From Owenia fusiformis (lineage: Eukaryota > Annelida > Polychaeta > Sabellida > Oweniidae), in NCBI GenBank assembly GCA_903813345.2, contig CAIIXF020000001.1:13971915-14035914 (forward strand): a stretch of DNA of 64,000 nt, in the 5' to 3' direction. Position 1 is the stretch's first letter. The number at the start of each line of letters is the position of its first letter. The position numbers and the translations under genes are program-made. The notes beneath the pieces were generated by a model. It was not told where the DNA came from and made no database searches. It was given only the letters and a program-made list of their open reading frames with translations. Below are positions 13,201 through 28,200 of this stretch, piece by piece.

Positions 13201-16200
13201 TGAATGCATAACTCAAATCACTTAACTTCTATCAACAGAAAGTGCGATTTAACGCGGTACATTTTGGCAGTACTGAGCACCCAGTGGATTTCTTTGGAAT
13301 AAAATACCTTGGACAAGTCAAGTTGCCTTTCACGTACACTCCCCTCTATAAGTTTGGCAACTGGAATTTTTCATTGGATGGCATATCAAAGCATGTCAAT
13401 GTTTGGATCTAAATGTGTTCCTTAATTACGATAGTTCGAAAATTAATGACAAATCTGATCTTTTTAAAATCATCAACATAAACAAGGACATAAGTGATAC
13501 AAAAAGAAACGTATTGCCAAACTTATGAAGGGGAATGCAATCTTGAAGCGTATTTGGTTAAAAATATTCACCATAAAAATGTTGTTCCTTATGTAATTCA
13601 TACTTCATTATCGTTAGCACCTACAGTTCTTTTACCATTTTGCTAATGGATATCAGGCATATATTTTGCTAAAATGTGTTTGTGTATATTTTGGTATCAG
13701 GCATATATTTTGCTAAAATGCAGTTGTGTTTATTTAAATGAGACCAATAGTAATATTTTCCTCTGAATCCTTTTAGCAGGCGCTTCAAACGAAACATATA
13801 AAGTAATGTTTTGGAAAATGGATACCTCCAGATATTACTCTGCCTAGTTATCTTAAGTTCAGAGCAAATACGGGGACGTCTTCCTATGATTGGTTAGGCT
13901 AATCCTAGATTCGATCGGTGCCACTCGAATGTCTGAACCATGTAATCTTGTTTGATAGACAAGGGCCCATAGGGAATATTAATACAAATCATAATTTCTA
14001 GGATATAATTTTCTTTCCCTGTAGCTGTCACAGTTCATCAAGTGTGTCAATAGACAATAAAATCCATATATCTACGAATGGTATGGTATGTTAGAATAAT
14101 GTGAAATTTCGTTCATAAGCTTTCAGAAATTGTCGTTCCACATTTTCAAAGAACGAAAACTTGAGAAATGTTGTATGGGCACTTGGCACTTGTGAGGGTT
14201 CATCTGCCCATCTATCAATTTTAATTGTATCTTTATTTCTGTTATTTATATTAAGAAAACGTGTAAATATCCACATAAAGTGTGAAAATCATTACCAATT
14301 TAGTGTCTATTGCACAATTATACTGAACATACGAATTTACTACCTTTTAAAAGGAGGGAATTGAAGTTAAGGAGTACAGCTGGTCAAAACTCGGGGAAAC
14401 TAGCTGTTCTTGTGATATCCCAACTCGTGGATCATCTCAACTCCAGAGTTAAATAGATGTCAGCAAGCAACATCTTTATAGATGGATTTGTGAAATAAGT
14501 TGTGGATTTCATGAATGCGAGCTACCCTAACCATGTTTAGCCACAACAGAGGTGATCATTGATAGTAGTCGTGTAAAATTTCCACACATTTCCCCACTCT
14601 GTTGTTTACCTGGTCAGAGCATGCCCCGCTTTCTTCATAGAGAAATAATGAACAAAGTAAAGAACCGTATGATAAGACATGTATGTATAAATGTTACTGA
14701 CTGCAGAAGACCGTACGTTTGCCGTAGCAAAAACTGGGATTTAAATATCAATGGCGAAACTAGTTGAACTTCGTCTAAAGTGCCACACTTAATCAGGTTG
14801 GTGAAGAACATACATTAATTGCCAGTATAAAATGAACATATTAAGCGTACCTCCCATTCCCGTAGGACAGTTGCTGGATCGCCTGTCGTTTCACTACTGA
14901 AGACATCATCACTGACACTGCTCACACCACCTGGTGGAGAGGAGCGGGTAAACGTCATAGATGTCACTGTGTTCGTCTTCTCGGCTGTCAGCCGTTCAAG
15001 CTCCCTTTAAAACATCGGATATTAAACCATATAATTGTTATTGATTAATATTTACATTTCATTTAGTCAATCAAGCAAGCCACCAGAGTTCAGATATAAT
15101 ATACTTCAGGATATGCAAACGTATGTATCATGTACAAAATGAAATTAGTGAGATTGCAATACCTCTGTGCAACATCAAATCTATCATTTACAAGTTCAAC
15201 ATGTTCCCATGTACAAAATAAAAGTAGTGAAAAGATCGTTTTGCAATACCCTGCGCAACATCAAATCTATTATTTACAAGTTCAACATGTTCCCATGTAC
15301 AAAATAAAAGTAGTGAAAAGATCGTTTTGCAATACCTCTGTGCAACATCAAATCTATCATTTACAAGTTCCAACATGTTCGCAGTGACACTTTGTTTGCT
15401 GTCTAACTGGTCTAGTTCTTCAAGGAGCTCCTTCTCCCGTTTTCTAAAGCCATCCTTCATTAGTTCTAACTCATCTCGAAAGTGTCTCACTTGGTCCTCT
15501 AGGTCGACATTGTCCTCTTCTCTACTCTTAACGATGATAAAGAGGTCAGCTGAAACAAGACATGTCTACGTATACGAATTCTTTAGAAGCACTATTTTAG
15601 TTTGATTGTGCTCATCAACTGTTCCCCTTGCGTTTTCCTCTAAAACTATGCGGATGGGTTGATATATACTATTTGAAATTATGAAGAGGACAGTTTACTT
15701 AGAGGACAAGATAAACGAGTGTATTTCAAGATTAAATTATGCACCCAAATAAAACGTGAAACCAACAGGCTTACATACTACACTTCAAAGAATTCAAATG
15801 ACTAAAGATTAAAGGAGGAAGTGTATGAACCTTAGCGAAACATAGCCAATATAATGGAATTGTATTTAATTAGAACAATAAACTTCATCGAAGGGATGCA
15901 TTTGGACTTACAAATCTCTTCCTCCATTTCTTTAGCTTTTTCCCTGAGCTCACGAACTCCCAATTTGTCAAACTGAATTTTAGACTTTTTGGAATCCACT
16001 TTCCGTTTGGATTTATAGTTGAGCAGTTCCCTGGAAAGTTTAGAATTTTCTGACTCTAAGTCCGCCACCTTTTTTCTCAATATTGATGTATCGTGTTCAT
16101 GAAGACGCAGTTGTTCTTGTAAGTCTTTAGATTGAACTATGGAATCTGACAGGCTACCCTGAGCTTTGGAACACTCCATTGTAACAGTTTGTGAGCGATC

Positions 16201-19200
16201 ACTGAGGTCTTTGCATCGTTCTTTGAGACGTGTGTTCTCATCCTGCAATGATCTCAGACGCTGTTTAAGCTCCATTGTCAGAACAGCATCATCATCAGAT
16301 TGCATTGCTTCAATGGAAGTACCAGACCCTACTTGTCTGGAAGAAACTTGCTCTAGTTTTCTATTCCTAGATATTAACCTCTCGTTTTCGGATTCTAACT
16401 GGGCTAACAAACTACGTAATTTCAACTCTTCCTTTTGGTAAGAGTCAATCTGTCTTTGCATATCTAATTGTTGCTCAGAGTCTAAGGAATGACTTTTTTG
16501 TAACTTCGGTCGATTGGATTTTGCTTGCATATGAGATCTGGCCACCTCTGAAAGGCGTTCGATTTCTCGATTTTTCTCAATGATCTTCCATCTGAGACTG
16601 TCCACCTCCTCTGTTAACAGGCGGATCTTTCCATCGTAGTAGCTATCGGGGAATGGTGAAGACATGGAATCGCTTGAGGTACTCTTTAAACGTTGCTGTA
16701 GGAACTTAACTTCAGATTGCAGATTGTCACACTCTAGTTGCATATCGCTTATTTTCCTTCTGAGCATACTAGCTTCTTGTTCAGCTAGTTCCATTTGTAG
16801 CTTAAACTCAAGCTCCTTCTCAGTCAGAACCTCTGGATCTTCATCTAGGCCTAATGAAGATTTCTTCCCGCCAGTCTCACGGAATCTGGTTGACCTTGCA
16901 ACTGCTACCTTTTTTAGTTGTAGCGACAGGCCTTCGTTCTCCTCTTCCAGGTCACTTAGCTTTCTCCGCATGATCTTAGTCTCTTCCTCTGCATATTTTA
17001 ACTGTTCTTTCACATCTTGTTCGCGCTCCATACTGTCAGAGAGGTCCCTCATCAGCTGCTGGGCGTCATACTCATATGACGACTGTGCACTACCCGTCCT
17101 GGTTAACCGCAACTAAGGAAACACAGAAAATAATTGAAGTTTATGTTAAAATGTTGCAATTTAGACGATTTAAAGAACAATAGGTTTGGGCAATGCAAGA
17201 TATCGTTGTTATGCTTATTAGTTAATGCACAAGAAATTTTCATAAAAAGGATGGAAATTCAAAAGCACACAATCAAAAAGAAATAGATAATAAACAAATT
17301 GGAGGACTTACTGGATGCTGTAATTTGAACCTGTCAATGTTAGAGATGTTACTAGTACTCAAAGACTGAAAGCAAAGAAACAAGCACTTTTGTAAAATAC
17401 GAGCCATAGAAAACAATACACACAACAAAGACACTCCGTCCTGTTAACGCTGACCCAACATTAATCGTTGATGTACTTGTCACAAAAACAATACACACAA
17501 CAAAGACACTCCGTCCTGTTAACGTTGATCCAACATTAATCGCTGATGTGATATATGTTGTTAAAGGTCTTGAATGGGATATATGCAGAATTAACAACAT
17601 AAACAGTTAGCATCGACAAAAGATGTCTCTATACTTTCCCGATGCCTTGTAGAACATAAAGCATAACATAAAGCGCATAATCGTTAATCATCTGTTAATT
17701 GAGCAGCAGAACGCAGCAGGCTAATATAACATAATCATTTATTCTACCAAAATACAACAACAGCAGATGTATATTTTTATATCGAATAACAAATCAATGC
17801 TATACTTGATATTAGTTCCCTGTACAAAGTGTACAATGTTGTATCAATGCTTCCCTAACGTTAGAATTCCGTTATAATAATATTTGACAGATTAACCCAA
17901 AGGAACATATATTGATTGTTTCTTACTGGCATATCTAAGATATAGATAAATCATAGAACAATGAAATATGGAATGTCACCTTTTTATCAGAAAATGTCGT
18001 CTGCTGTGAAGTTTGGGCGGGAGAAGACGGACTACTGGCGCCATCTGGGGTTGGTCTTTCCATAGACGTAAAGGCTTCCGAACGCAATTTGATCAGCTGC
18101 AATACATAAGAATGAATAAACAAATGTTCAAAGGATGAGACAGTTTTTTGTTTTCTTTTGCAACAACATCAGCACCTGGTAAGTGATAAAAATAAGTATC
18201 GGTAACGATTGCACTACTTTGCATCTACCCCGTGATGTTGCTTCTGAACGCGTAACCATGGTAACACATTTTATGTTAGTTGATTCAAGTAAAATGTTTT
18301 GTTAGATAATCATACTGTGATATATAACTTGAATATCTTGAACTTATCTCACATTCTCCAGAAATAACAGTTACTGAGAGGAAGTGGATCGCATTATAAA
18401 ATAGCGTATGCCTACAGCCAATTTCAACATTGCAGTAAAGGCGATAGTTTTCCAAGTATATGTACCATATATTATAGAACTGCGGGAATCCATCGTTTCA
18501 ACACTTGCAATCAATTTTAAGATAAATATTTAGAATATTAAAGAATCTGTATTCATAATTATTGCATCAATTTAGCATACTGGCATATGTGCCAATGGAT
18601 GTTATCTATTTCAATCAGGAATTTCTATTACCGTACAGTTCGGAATGCTGTTCATATAAACAGAAACATACGAACAAGAATACGGCTGTAAGGGTTAGGA
18701 TGCAGTGAAGATGAGCAACGTTTTAACCTGTTTACAAATGTACACATGTACGCGCATGTGCTAAATGGGAAAATAGTCCAAATAACGAAAAGATATAATA
18801 AATAGTAGAACTATAAGCAGGAAAAAGAACACTGGTCAAAGGGAATCAAACCCCAACACCTAAAAGAATAATCTAACGTGCGGGGAAACAATGTCCAACG
18901 CCCGCTTCCACCCCACCCTTCATGAACCATAGTCATAGTCCAAATCCATTAGAATATGAGACTGTTCAGTATTACAGGGTGAGACAGAAAATATCACACA
19001 CATAATGTCGAATAAAATGTGGGTCGCATTTTGTGTCGCCCTGTACTTGAGTCATTACAATAAAAGAGAACATTAAAAGACTGATACATTAAGAATATTT
19101 GTGAACACTAGCACAAGATACAGCCACAAAAGAACAGTATCAATTGAAACAATATCGTATGTGCCCATCAAACTACTGAATAAAAATACTAATGTAGCAT

Positions 19201-22200
19201 AATTTTATAAGAACGAATGAGATTTGCTACATCTCGTTTACAAGTGAATGGAAGACATGGCATTTGTACATTTCATACGAACACTATCTCTTCTGAAAAA
19301 TGTGTCTATTTTCATCTTGAGTGGTTCAGAATATTTTGTAGTTTGCGGTTTTTATGCCTATGTGGATTTTGAAACATTTTTTTATGTTGGATTACATTTG
19401 TGCGTTCAGTGGTTCTTCAGTGCTTTTTTATAGAATAAAATCTGGGTTTGTCCTGTTGATTCATTATTTTCTGGAAGTTCTTTTTCAATTGGTTTCATTT
19501 TCTGATTAAGTTTGTAATTAGTAATATTATGAAGGTACAAATGTTCGAGAGGCAAGCAAACTTGTAAAACGATCAGATGGCTAACAGCCAGAGGTAACAG
19601 TTACTGCCTTCTATCTTTGCATTTTGTACATATCTACAGTAAAAATAACTTTTTTATTAGACCAAGGTACAGTTGCTATTCTTTATAAACATCGTCCTCT
19701 TGGCAGCAAATTTTGGTCGTTGTGTTATGTAAAGATTTAACAGGACACAATTTGAAAATTATTAATGCAAATCAGTGTGCATGAAAGAGGGATTTGCCGG
19801 AAATAATTGTACTTTTTATGCATATATTTTCATAACTTTTATCAACAGAAGATGTTCTCTTCTTTCTAAAATACAAATTCATCGTGAAATTCATCAACTA
19901 AAAATTCAGATATTCTCCATCACTTTTAATACAAAAACAAAAACTAAAAATATCCAGTGCTAGGACCAATAACCCAAACTAAACACCAAAGACCGACCTC
20001 CATATCGTTATACATCACGGCTGTTTCCAACTGAACTTTTAATCAAATCTCCAGCTTTACTCCATGCAGCAGTAAACAAAGTCGCAGATTTATTCTGCCA
20101 TTCAGTTACATGGGACTTTTTTACAATTAGGTCAAGTTTAGAGTCTAAATGCTCAGAATGTAGTGATTTTAATTTATTCACTTTTTGATGATTAAAACAA
20201 TAAAGGTATCCTTTATATTGTCCATCAAGAATTACATGACAGCACCATATAGACAAAAAGTTATGAATTACTTTAGAACATGTGTATTTGGAAAAATATG
20301 CGGGGATATACCAAGATATCAAATATCTGCCTATGCTATAACTGCTGCAGACATTTCTGCTAGGGCTATTTACATGATGTTCAGCAGATTGCCCTTGCAT
20401 ATTATTTAAGACTGAAATACAGTTTTGTTTAAATGCCTTTAAAAGAACTTATGATAGGGTCAATTTAAAACTTTTGCTAACAGTATTCTTATAAGGTTTA
20501 TCTTCATAAGGTGTATGTTTTTATAAAAGCATAACTATTGATAAAATGCGTCAAGAATTGAGAGTGAAATTGACTTACCAAATTGCAGCAAGGGACTATG
20601 ATTAAATACCCATAAATGCGCTAATGCTCATTTCTAATCCAAATGTTAATCTAAGATAGATACTATGTTATGTAAAAGTCAATCAATGAGTCACTTCAAT
20701 ATCTTTTTACTTTCTTCAACTTTACCCCCTTTATTTGTGGGGTAATATCCTGAAATTCTGGTTGCTGTTCAGTTCTAGTGATCATTGATACGCTTGATTT
20801 TCTCAGCAAATGATGTTGTTAATGATGATCATTGTCTTATTAATGTCATGTAACATTTACTGCCTATATATGTAGGGTGATAATGCGCCTCATCTAATGT
20901 TACATGAATTCCTTCTTTCGTTTTGATATTTTCAGTTACCTATTTTGCATTAATTGGATTTACCTTTCTGCTTTTCTGTAAATGTTTAGTTTTGAATGTA
21001 AAACGCTTTTTGAACAAAACCGGCAAAGTGATTCTATGGATTTTGAAAAAAATTCCAGATTCATACTTGTTTATTTAATGAAGGCCATACTAAAATCCAT
21101 GTTCTGTTACAATTTACAAAGTAAGAATCTTTAAAGGAGAATGGTAACTTCAGGGAAACTAAACTTTAAGACAAAGGGGTGCTGTCATGACTTCTAAATA
21201 TAGTTGTGTATATCTTGAATAGTTCTTTCCTGTGGTGTGTCATACTTTAAAAACAAATCTCAACTTTTTTAGATAGAGGGGTGAGAAAGTATAGACTTTA
21301 CACAGATTTATGTTCATTAAATGATACCAGATTTGATCAGTTATGTCTCAATTCCTTGAACCCCTTCTAGATGTTCACATGTTAATGTTTCTACCAGGAG
21401 CAATTAGACTGTCAACAAGTTAAACAAAGTGAATCTAGCTTGATTTATTGAATGGAAGGAATACATTGAGGGGGAAATGCTACACAACTTTAGCTAAAGA
21501 ATGAATGACCCAATTTAACCGGATATGGCTAAGAGCGCATGCTCAACATCTGGTTTAGATTAACAGTCAGAATGACCTGAACTTAAGGACAAGTATTAAA
21601 GATGCCAAAAACAAGCCATTTAAACAGCCGTGACATATGAATCAAACTGGTAAATTAGTGAATAAAATAAACTAATTCAAATCTGAAAATCCCTCGAGTA
21701 ACTGGAGGTGGTACAGTAGTGTTGAAAACATATGTCACTAAACCAGAAAATGGTCCTATCTTGAATCAATTACACTCAAAGTGAAAGATAAATAAGATAT
21801 TTATGCACTCAAAGAATCAACGTTAATTTTCTTACGTTCCATAAATAATTCAGAAGAGATTACAACAGGCATACCAATCCACTATAAGTTTTGTACATCA
21901 CGCCACTCGATACCATATCACCACTCCCAAGGTGAATACATACAACTCAGATGATTATAAGTAATTCCCTTGGAACTGGAACTTCATTTTGGAACTAATT
22001 TCATTGGTTAGATACACTATTTTTAAAAACTCCTAGAAAGTGCATGTATGTCATACTTCGTTCCTTCCATGAAAGGAAATGAGAGCCCAGTATAGGTCAT
22101 CATCAAATAAAAAGCTTTAGGAGTCTATATACATAGACTATGTACCGCTACTACAGTACCAATGATCTCATAGTTTTAATGAATAATATAACAGGACAAA

Positions 22201-25200
22201 AGAAGCGATGATGATAGATTTACAATCAATCAAAAGAATACGTCAGGGAAGTTACTTTAACATGAATGGTATAATTTTAGTTGCATACCTCAGATCTGAG
22301 CATATCTACTTCACTCTCGAACAGCACGCATCTGTTCTCTGACGCCCGCAACTGTTGCTGTATGATCTCATTGTCTTCTTCAACCTACAAAATATGAATT
22401 TGTTATTGGTCACATTCACTACAACATGCTTAAACAACTCACTGACAAATATGTGCCTGTATTACAAATAAATGTGAAATTAGGTCTTTATCTTTTGCAT
22501 TTAGGTCCGATCGAAACCGAAACGTTATAATGTTTTTCAATCCGGGGTTATTATGGACGTGTGGATTGGACGAGACTACAACATGTACGTACAAGGTGTT
22601 ACGAAATAACACTCCAATTTAAATTGAATTGCTTTGTGTCAAATTAATGTGATGTTGCGTTTTGGAGTCACCTACCTTACATCTTCTTTCTTCCACCATC
22701 TCCAATTCATCATGTAATCTAACCGATACTTCCTGTGCCATCTTCAGTTCTTCTTCGAGCTCTGCAATATGTTCATTGTCGCTAGTCGCACTCGCCCCAG
22801 TCGACTGTAGCTGTCTCAACTTATCCTCATATGCCATCTTGTCAACCTCCGTCTATAAATAGATGTAACAATCACATAAAATTGGCGTTTATGGGTCATC
22901 TATTCAGAGTAAAATAGGGAATTAAAATGACAAAATGTCAGCATTGGTTGTTGCAAAAGTGTAACTTGTTACAGACGCCAGAAATGGTGATTATAACAAT
23001 ATGACACTTGTTGATTGTGACATAATTATTTTCAATAATATGGTATCATCGACTATCAATAAATCACATGACAGCCTTTGGTTTCATAATCAAAACTGAT
23101 ATCTTCAAACAGGACCCCGGCAATCTGAAACACCTGAGAGGCGTTATTTCCTGACTTACACATCAGGTTGACCTGAAGATGATGATGTGGATGTTGTCGA
23201 AATAACAATGTGTGAATCGATGATAACCGAGATGTAAACCAGAGCAACCAATCAAGCAATGGGCATCGTTCAACACGTTAGCATTGGGGGACGCTGTTCT
23301 CCAGATAACTCTGTATCTTCACTGGTCAAGTGCCAAGGGAGAGTGTTCAACACAACCTAAACCAGTTTACAAAGATACTTTGTGATAATACAATTCATTA
23401 TCTACCCTTAAGCCAAATTGCTAGTCCTCATTACAATTCATTATCTACCCTTAAGCCAAATGGCCAGTCCTCATTACGATGAAAATGTGTTTTAATGATA
23501 CGAAATCGAACACTTGAAAAGGGTCATTATCGGCACTCCTTGTTATGAATGAACCAGGGACATCATGCGGGGGTGGATCAATATTATTAAACAGCATACC
23601 TCAGGAGCCCGGAACAGGACAAGTGGAGTACAAGTGCCTTGTGAAAGGAAAAAATCTGGTAGTGTTTTTATAGTTTGACAGGCTTAAATTAAAGCATGGT
23701 ATAATAACAGACCCACCATGCTACTAGATCGATTGTAAATACATTGATATGAGATAATACGAATCTACATGATGCCAATTCTATTGATAATCAATGTAAT
23801 TTCATTAAATAAGTCGGACTGATTGCCCTTGAGGTTGGCTTTAATGCAATACGATTTGCACTATAAGCGGTCATCGGCATCATTGAACATGCCATCTCAT
23901 TCTTTCACGATGATACAAAGTGTCACAATTTGGTATTTATTACAGACGCCAAAGTCCGACCGCCAAACGCCGAACACAAAAAAGTTAGAAACTATAACAA
24001 TATGTCACCACGAGTGGTGATGACATAAAAGTCAAAAGATTTCAGTTGGTCTAAATTGTATTATTACACCTTGGAAGTCGAAGATGGGGAGTCCTACGCT
24101 AATTGGTTACCATATACCAGCAAGGGTTACTGAATTATTGAAAAACAATTATTTCTATTTGTATCGTAACTTGCGAAAGTAGTTCAGAAGTAAAGTTGAT
24201 TAATCAATGAATTGTTCAACCTTTTTTAATTAAGAGGTTGGATATCGATATGTAATCACTACAGTTCTAGTAACATCCTCCGAACACGGGTGCCCAGAAC
24301 TAATTCACGTGCTTCTTCTTCACATGGGAAGAAGTGGATAATGTCTGGGGTGCTGCATCCTTGGTCCGAGGGTATTTCACTTCTTTTCTGAATTTAGGAA
24401 TAAATGAAGTCCTCCGAACACATCTAACAAGTACGCATAATGATATTAGCCACTATTTGTATGTTCTCAAATTATGTGAAGGGTGTATTCTAGATTTTCA
24501 TATCAAGATTTGATTACATAATATGACATTCATGATCCATATATCTGGGTATAATGAAGACGAAACATCAATATCAGTGTTAACACGTGTTAAAATGATT
24601 CAACGTTGCCGCACATAATGAAACAGGGGACCACCGCGAATGAAAGCTGGAAAGAAGCTATGTGGTCAGACCTGAACGCCACACTGAGCGCTGAGTGAGT
24701 GTTCTTGAACTACGTTTGTAATAACCGCATCATCTCCGACCACATGAATGAGTTTTTGTCGTTTGGGGCGGTTATCAAAGACCTGACATCACTCACCAAC
24801 GCGTGCATTCTGACTTTTAAATCCGAATTATCATTCCACTGAATTTAATATTTTCGTAATCAAGGAATATACGCAATTTGATAAGACTGGCATTTTTAGT
24901 ATTCAGCTAAAAGAAGTGACATTAGTAATTTGATGATTTTTAAAAATCGCCTAACATAAGCGATCCAAAAAGAAAGGGGCTTTCGGTTGCTAAACTTACG
25001 GTGGGGTTGTAGATTGATATTTTGCTCATCATAGTATGGCCTGCATGTATAATATTTTGAACTGACTTCATCTTGAGTTAATTTATCAACGTCTCCTGCA
25101 CAGGTGATACTATGAACAGAGGTGCGACCTTTCCAGGGCTGTGGGTGGTATGGGACCATGGGGACAAACCATTGATTATTATTGGTTATCAGGCACAGAA

Positions 25201-28200
25201 TATTTTCCTGTTGCAGTCAGGATATTTAATGAAAACATTCCGATTCTCAAGATCTATTGACTCACCCCTGAATTTTTAGTGCAATATTTTTATAAATCCA
25301 TGTTTCAAGTATTACCAGCAATGGCATTAGCCGAAGATTATCTGAATACGTAAGGATTTCTAGCCAAAAGCCCTGGTGGCCCATCCCTTATTTTGTTAAT
25401 TTATAGGGTAATTCAGGTAACATTCCAGGTAAATCGAGATTATGTGTAGTAATAGGATCTGTGTGTAACCAACTTAAGTTGGGGATTATACCAAAACATT
25501 GCCACATGTATGTATGTTAACAGTATGTGAATCCAGAACAAGACTTGGGAAAACAGTAAATACTTTTAACTTGAACAAGTTTGCTTCAAAAAGGAAAACG
25601 GCATCGGTCCCCAATTAATTCATTTGATGTAATATCGTTAGATTTAGATTCACATGTTCAAGGGAATTTTAGATTGAACAGATTTCTGAATTTCTTTCAG
25701 TAAGCAAAGGGGATAGCACAAGTTCCCAATTAATCCATTTGATGTAATATCGTTAGATTTAGATTCACATGTGGAAGGGCATTTTAGGTTAAACAGGTTT
25801 TCTCGACTTTCTTTTAGTTAGCAAAGGAGATGGCACAAGTTCCCAATTAATTCTCTTGATGTTGTATCATCTTGGATAAACACATATGATCATATGGGCT
25901 CATATGCATGTGCATGCCGTGGTAGTTTAAAGATTTTGCTTGAGTTAAAAATACAAAATTCGTGTTATTTCAAGTGAATTATTTTGTCCATAGTGGGAAT
26001 GCACGTCGGGGGACAGATGGATGTTTTGTTGAGCGTTATGCTTACGTTACGTACAGCGCAACCCACTCCCCCTCCCCCATGCCACCGTACTGTTTGATGC
26101 ATCGGTCCATGGGAATGTTGTATTACTTCAGATATGATTTCTATGAGCCATCTTCAGATACCTGAGTTTACAGATCTCCGACTGTTTCCAATAACATTAG
26201 TGCCTGTTAAATTCGTGATGGAAAATACGATTCTGTAAAGACATAGCTATTTTATCCTATACCAAGTAGAGTTTTAGGGAGATAAGTTGGTAAGATATAT
26301 CCCGTATCCTGATTTTGAGGTTTCCATATCCAGAACCTCCATATCTCCCGCCATATCTCCCGCTTCGGTGCATATCTTCCCGCTTCCGGTAATTTCACTT
26401 CACATATTTTTTAAAAATTAAAAAAAAAGTTTTTGAACATTTTTCACATTTTTTTCAATTTTTTTTTAACTTCTTTTTTTCAATTTCTTTTGAAAATCTC
26501 GCAAACTTAAAGACCAAGAAAACGCGTACCTAAGTATGTTTAGGAATTTTGGATCTTTATAAGGTATGATGTACCTAGAACCTCAGTAGGTATGAAATAC
26601 ATCTGTTATGTACGGTCGGTTTTGGATCTACATTTATCCTTTTGTTACATTGTTAAACAACAATTTTTTATTTCAAAAAGTTATCAATGTTTTTAAAATT
26701 TAAAAGTGGAAATGCAATCAAATGACTTTGCAAATGATTTGTTTATTTTTACACCTTGTACTATTGAAATGGCCATATGCCCCTGAAAACTCTACTTGGT
26801 ATAGGATAAAGCAGTTATGTACGGTCGGTTTGGATATTGGGTTCATCCCTCGTGAGATATGCACATCTACCTTCGGTCCCTCAGGTAGATATGCATATCT
26901 CCCTCTGGATAAAACCCATATCCAAAACCTCCCAGTACCTAACCCTTATTTATTTGAAGAATTTGGCGTAATGAAACCGCATCAGAAAACGCAAGGGAAA
27001 ATTAAAACAACATAAATACATGTACCAAAAAGTGAAAATGATAAGACCGTCAACAAAAAAACATGTATCTGCTATTCATAAAAATCAATCAGTACGGTGT
27101 CATGAGAGCAAACCACGAGATAAAATCTCAGGTAAACGGTTGTGCAAGATAACTAATGCAGAAACACCAAGCGCCGGAACCATAACGCCGACAGTTATCA
27201 TATGGGTTATTACCAATCTGCTTGTATCTGTATTACACAGTCGGACACAGAGCATGGAGTAAAAATAAATCATGCTGGAAATAGCTGAACCGCACATGTG
27301 AAAACTACTTATCTCTTTCGGCGAAAGTTTTATCAGGCCTACACTGTATATGCTACCCTACAACAGTTAACCAAGGTTATTCCTGAATCTAGTAAATAGG
27401 CCAGAAAGATAATTTACAGGTGCATCTTTCAGTAGATGTATTACAGCGGACTACAGTGCTAAACCAGACATGACTGATTTTACAGCTGTTTTTGCCTAGC
27501 ATTAGATTGTGCATTTTGTTAACCCCAAAGAAGTTCGAATTGTGTACCGTGGACAAAGTTAGTTATCTATTAGATCAATAAAAATGTTTACTGATGGGTA
27601 TGTTATTGGTTTATATTCAACAAAGAGGTGCTTTATATTCTGGTATCTATATGGTATGTAACAGTGGTTAGGTAAACACGTTTATCACATATTAAAAAAT
27701 ATTCGCATATCTTTATGTTTTGGCATGCACCAGAAACAATGGCCGCATTCGAACCTTATCCTCTTATCTCAGTAATAGACGCAAAAAATAAGATAACTTC
27801 CTCTCATTAAAATAGGCCCACGTATGCATGTAAATCACTGATATAAACGTAATGCTGCTTAAAATCAATATGATGAGGTTGCATACGTTCATGTGGCATC
27901 AATTTAAAGGGAGAACCAGATCTAGTGAGCAAGCTAAACAAAAAACTGTTTCAATTTTAAAATATTTTAAGTTCGCATCATTCCTTGTCACGACTTTTAA
28001 AAAATCCCCAAAATGCATACATGTACTTTATTTCAGGATTTTTACAATAATTCTTTCTTTAAATTTGTATGTACCATTTTCATTATTTGGGAGAACCTAA
28101 ACATTTTCCCCATTTTTGCACTTTGATTCCTCAATAGCTTCACCAATTTGTAATATAACCTGAATCATTTGGGAGATATTGTATTAAAATCATAAGAAAT

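Larger units (their letters stand above)
12829..14850 (-). other. MTCL intron 9, candidate internal promoter region
   Basis: AT-rich intron between exon 9 and exon 10 that contains the alternative first exon at its 3' side. The part just upstream of 12828 must hold the promoter if that exon is real, but I see no clear TATA box or CpG island. Apart from the two small repeats listed separately I see nothing else. Confidence 0.4.

Noticed and set aside
20008-20400. 130-codon open frame, minus strand, MTCL intron 4
   Set aside because: No recognisable motif, unusual composition, overlapping open frame on the other strand and no splice sites that fit the host gene.
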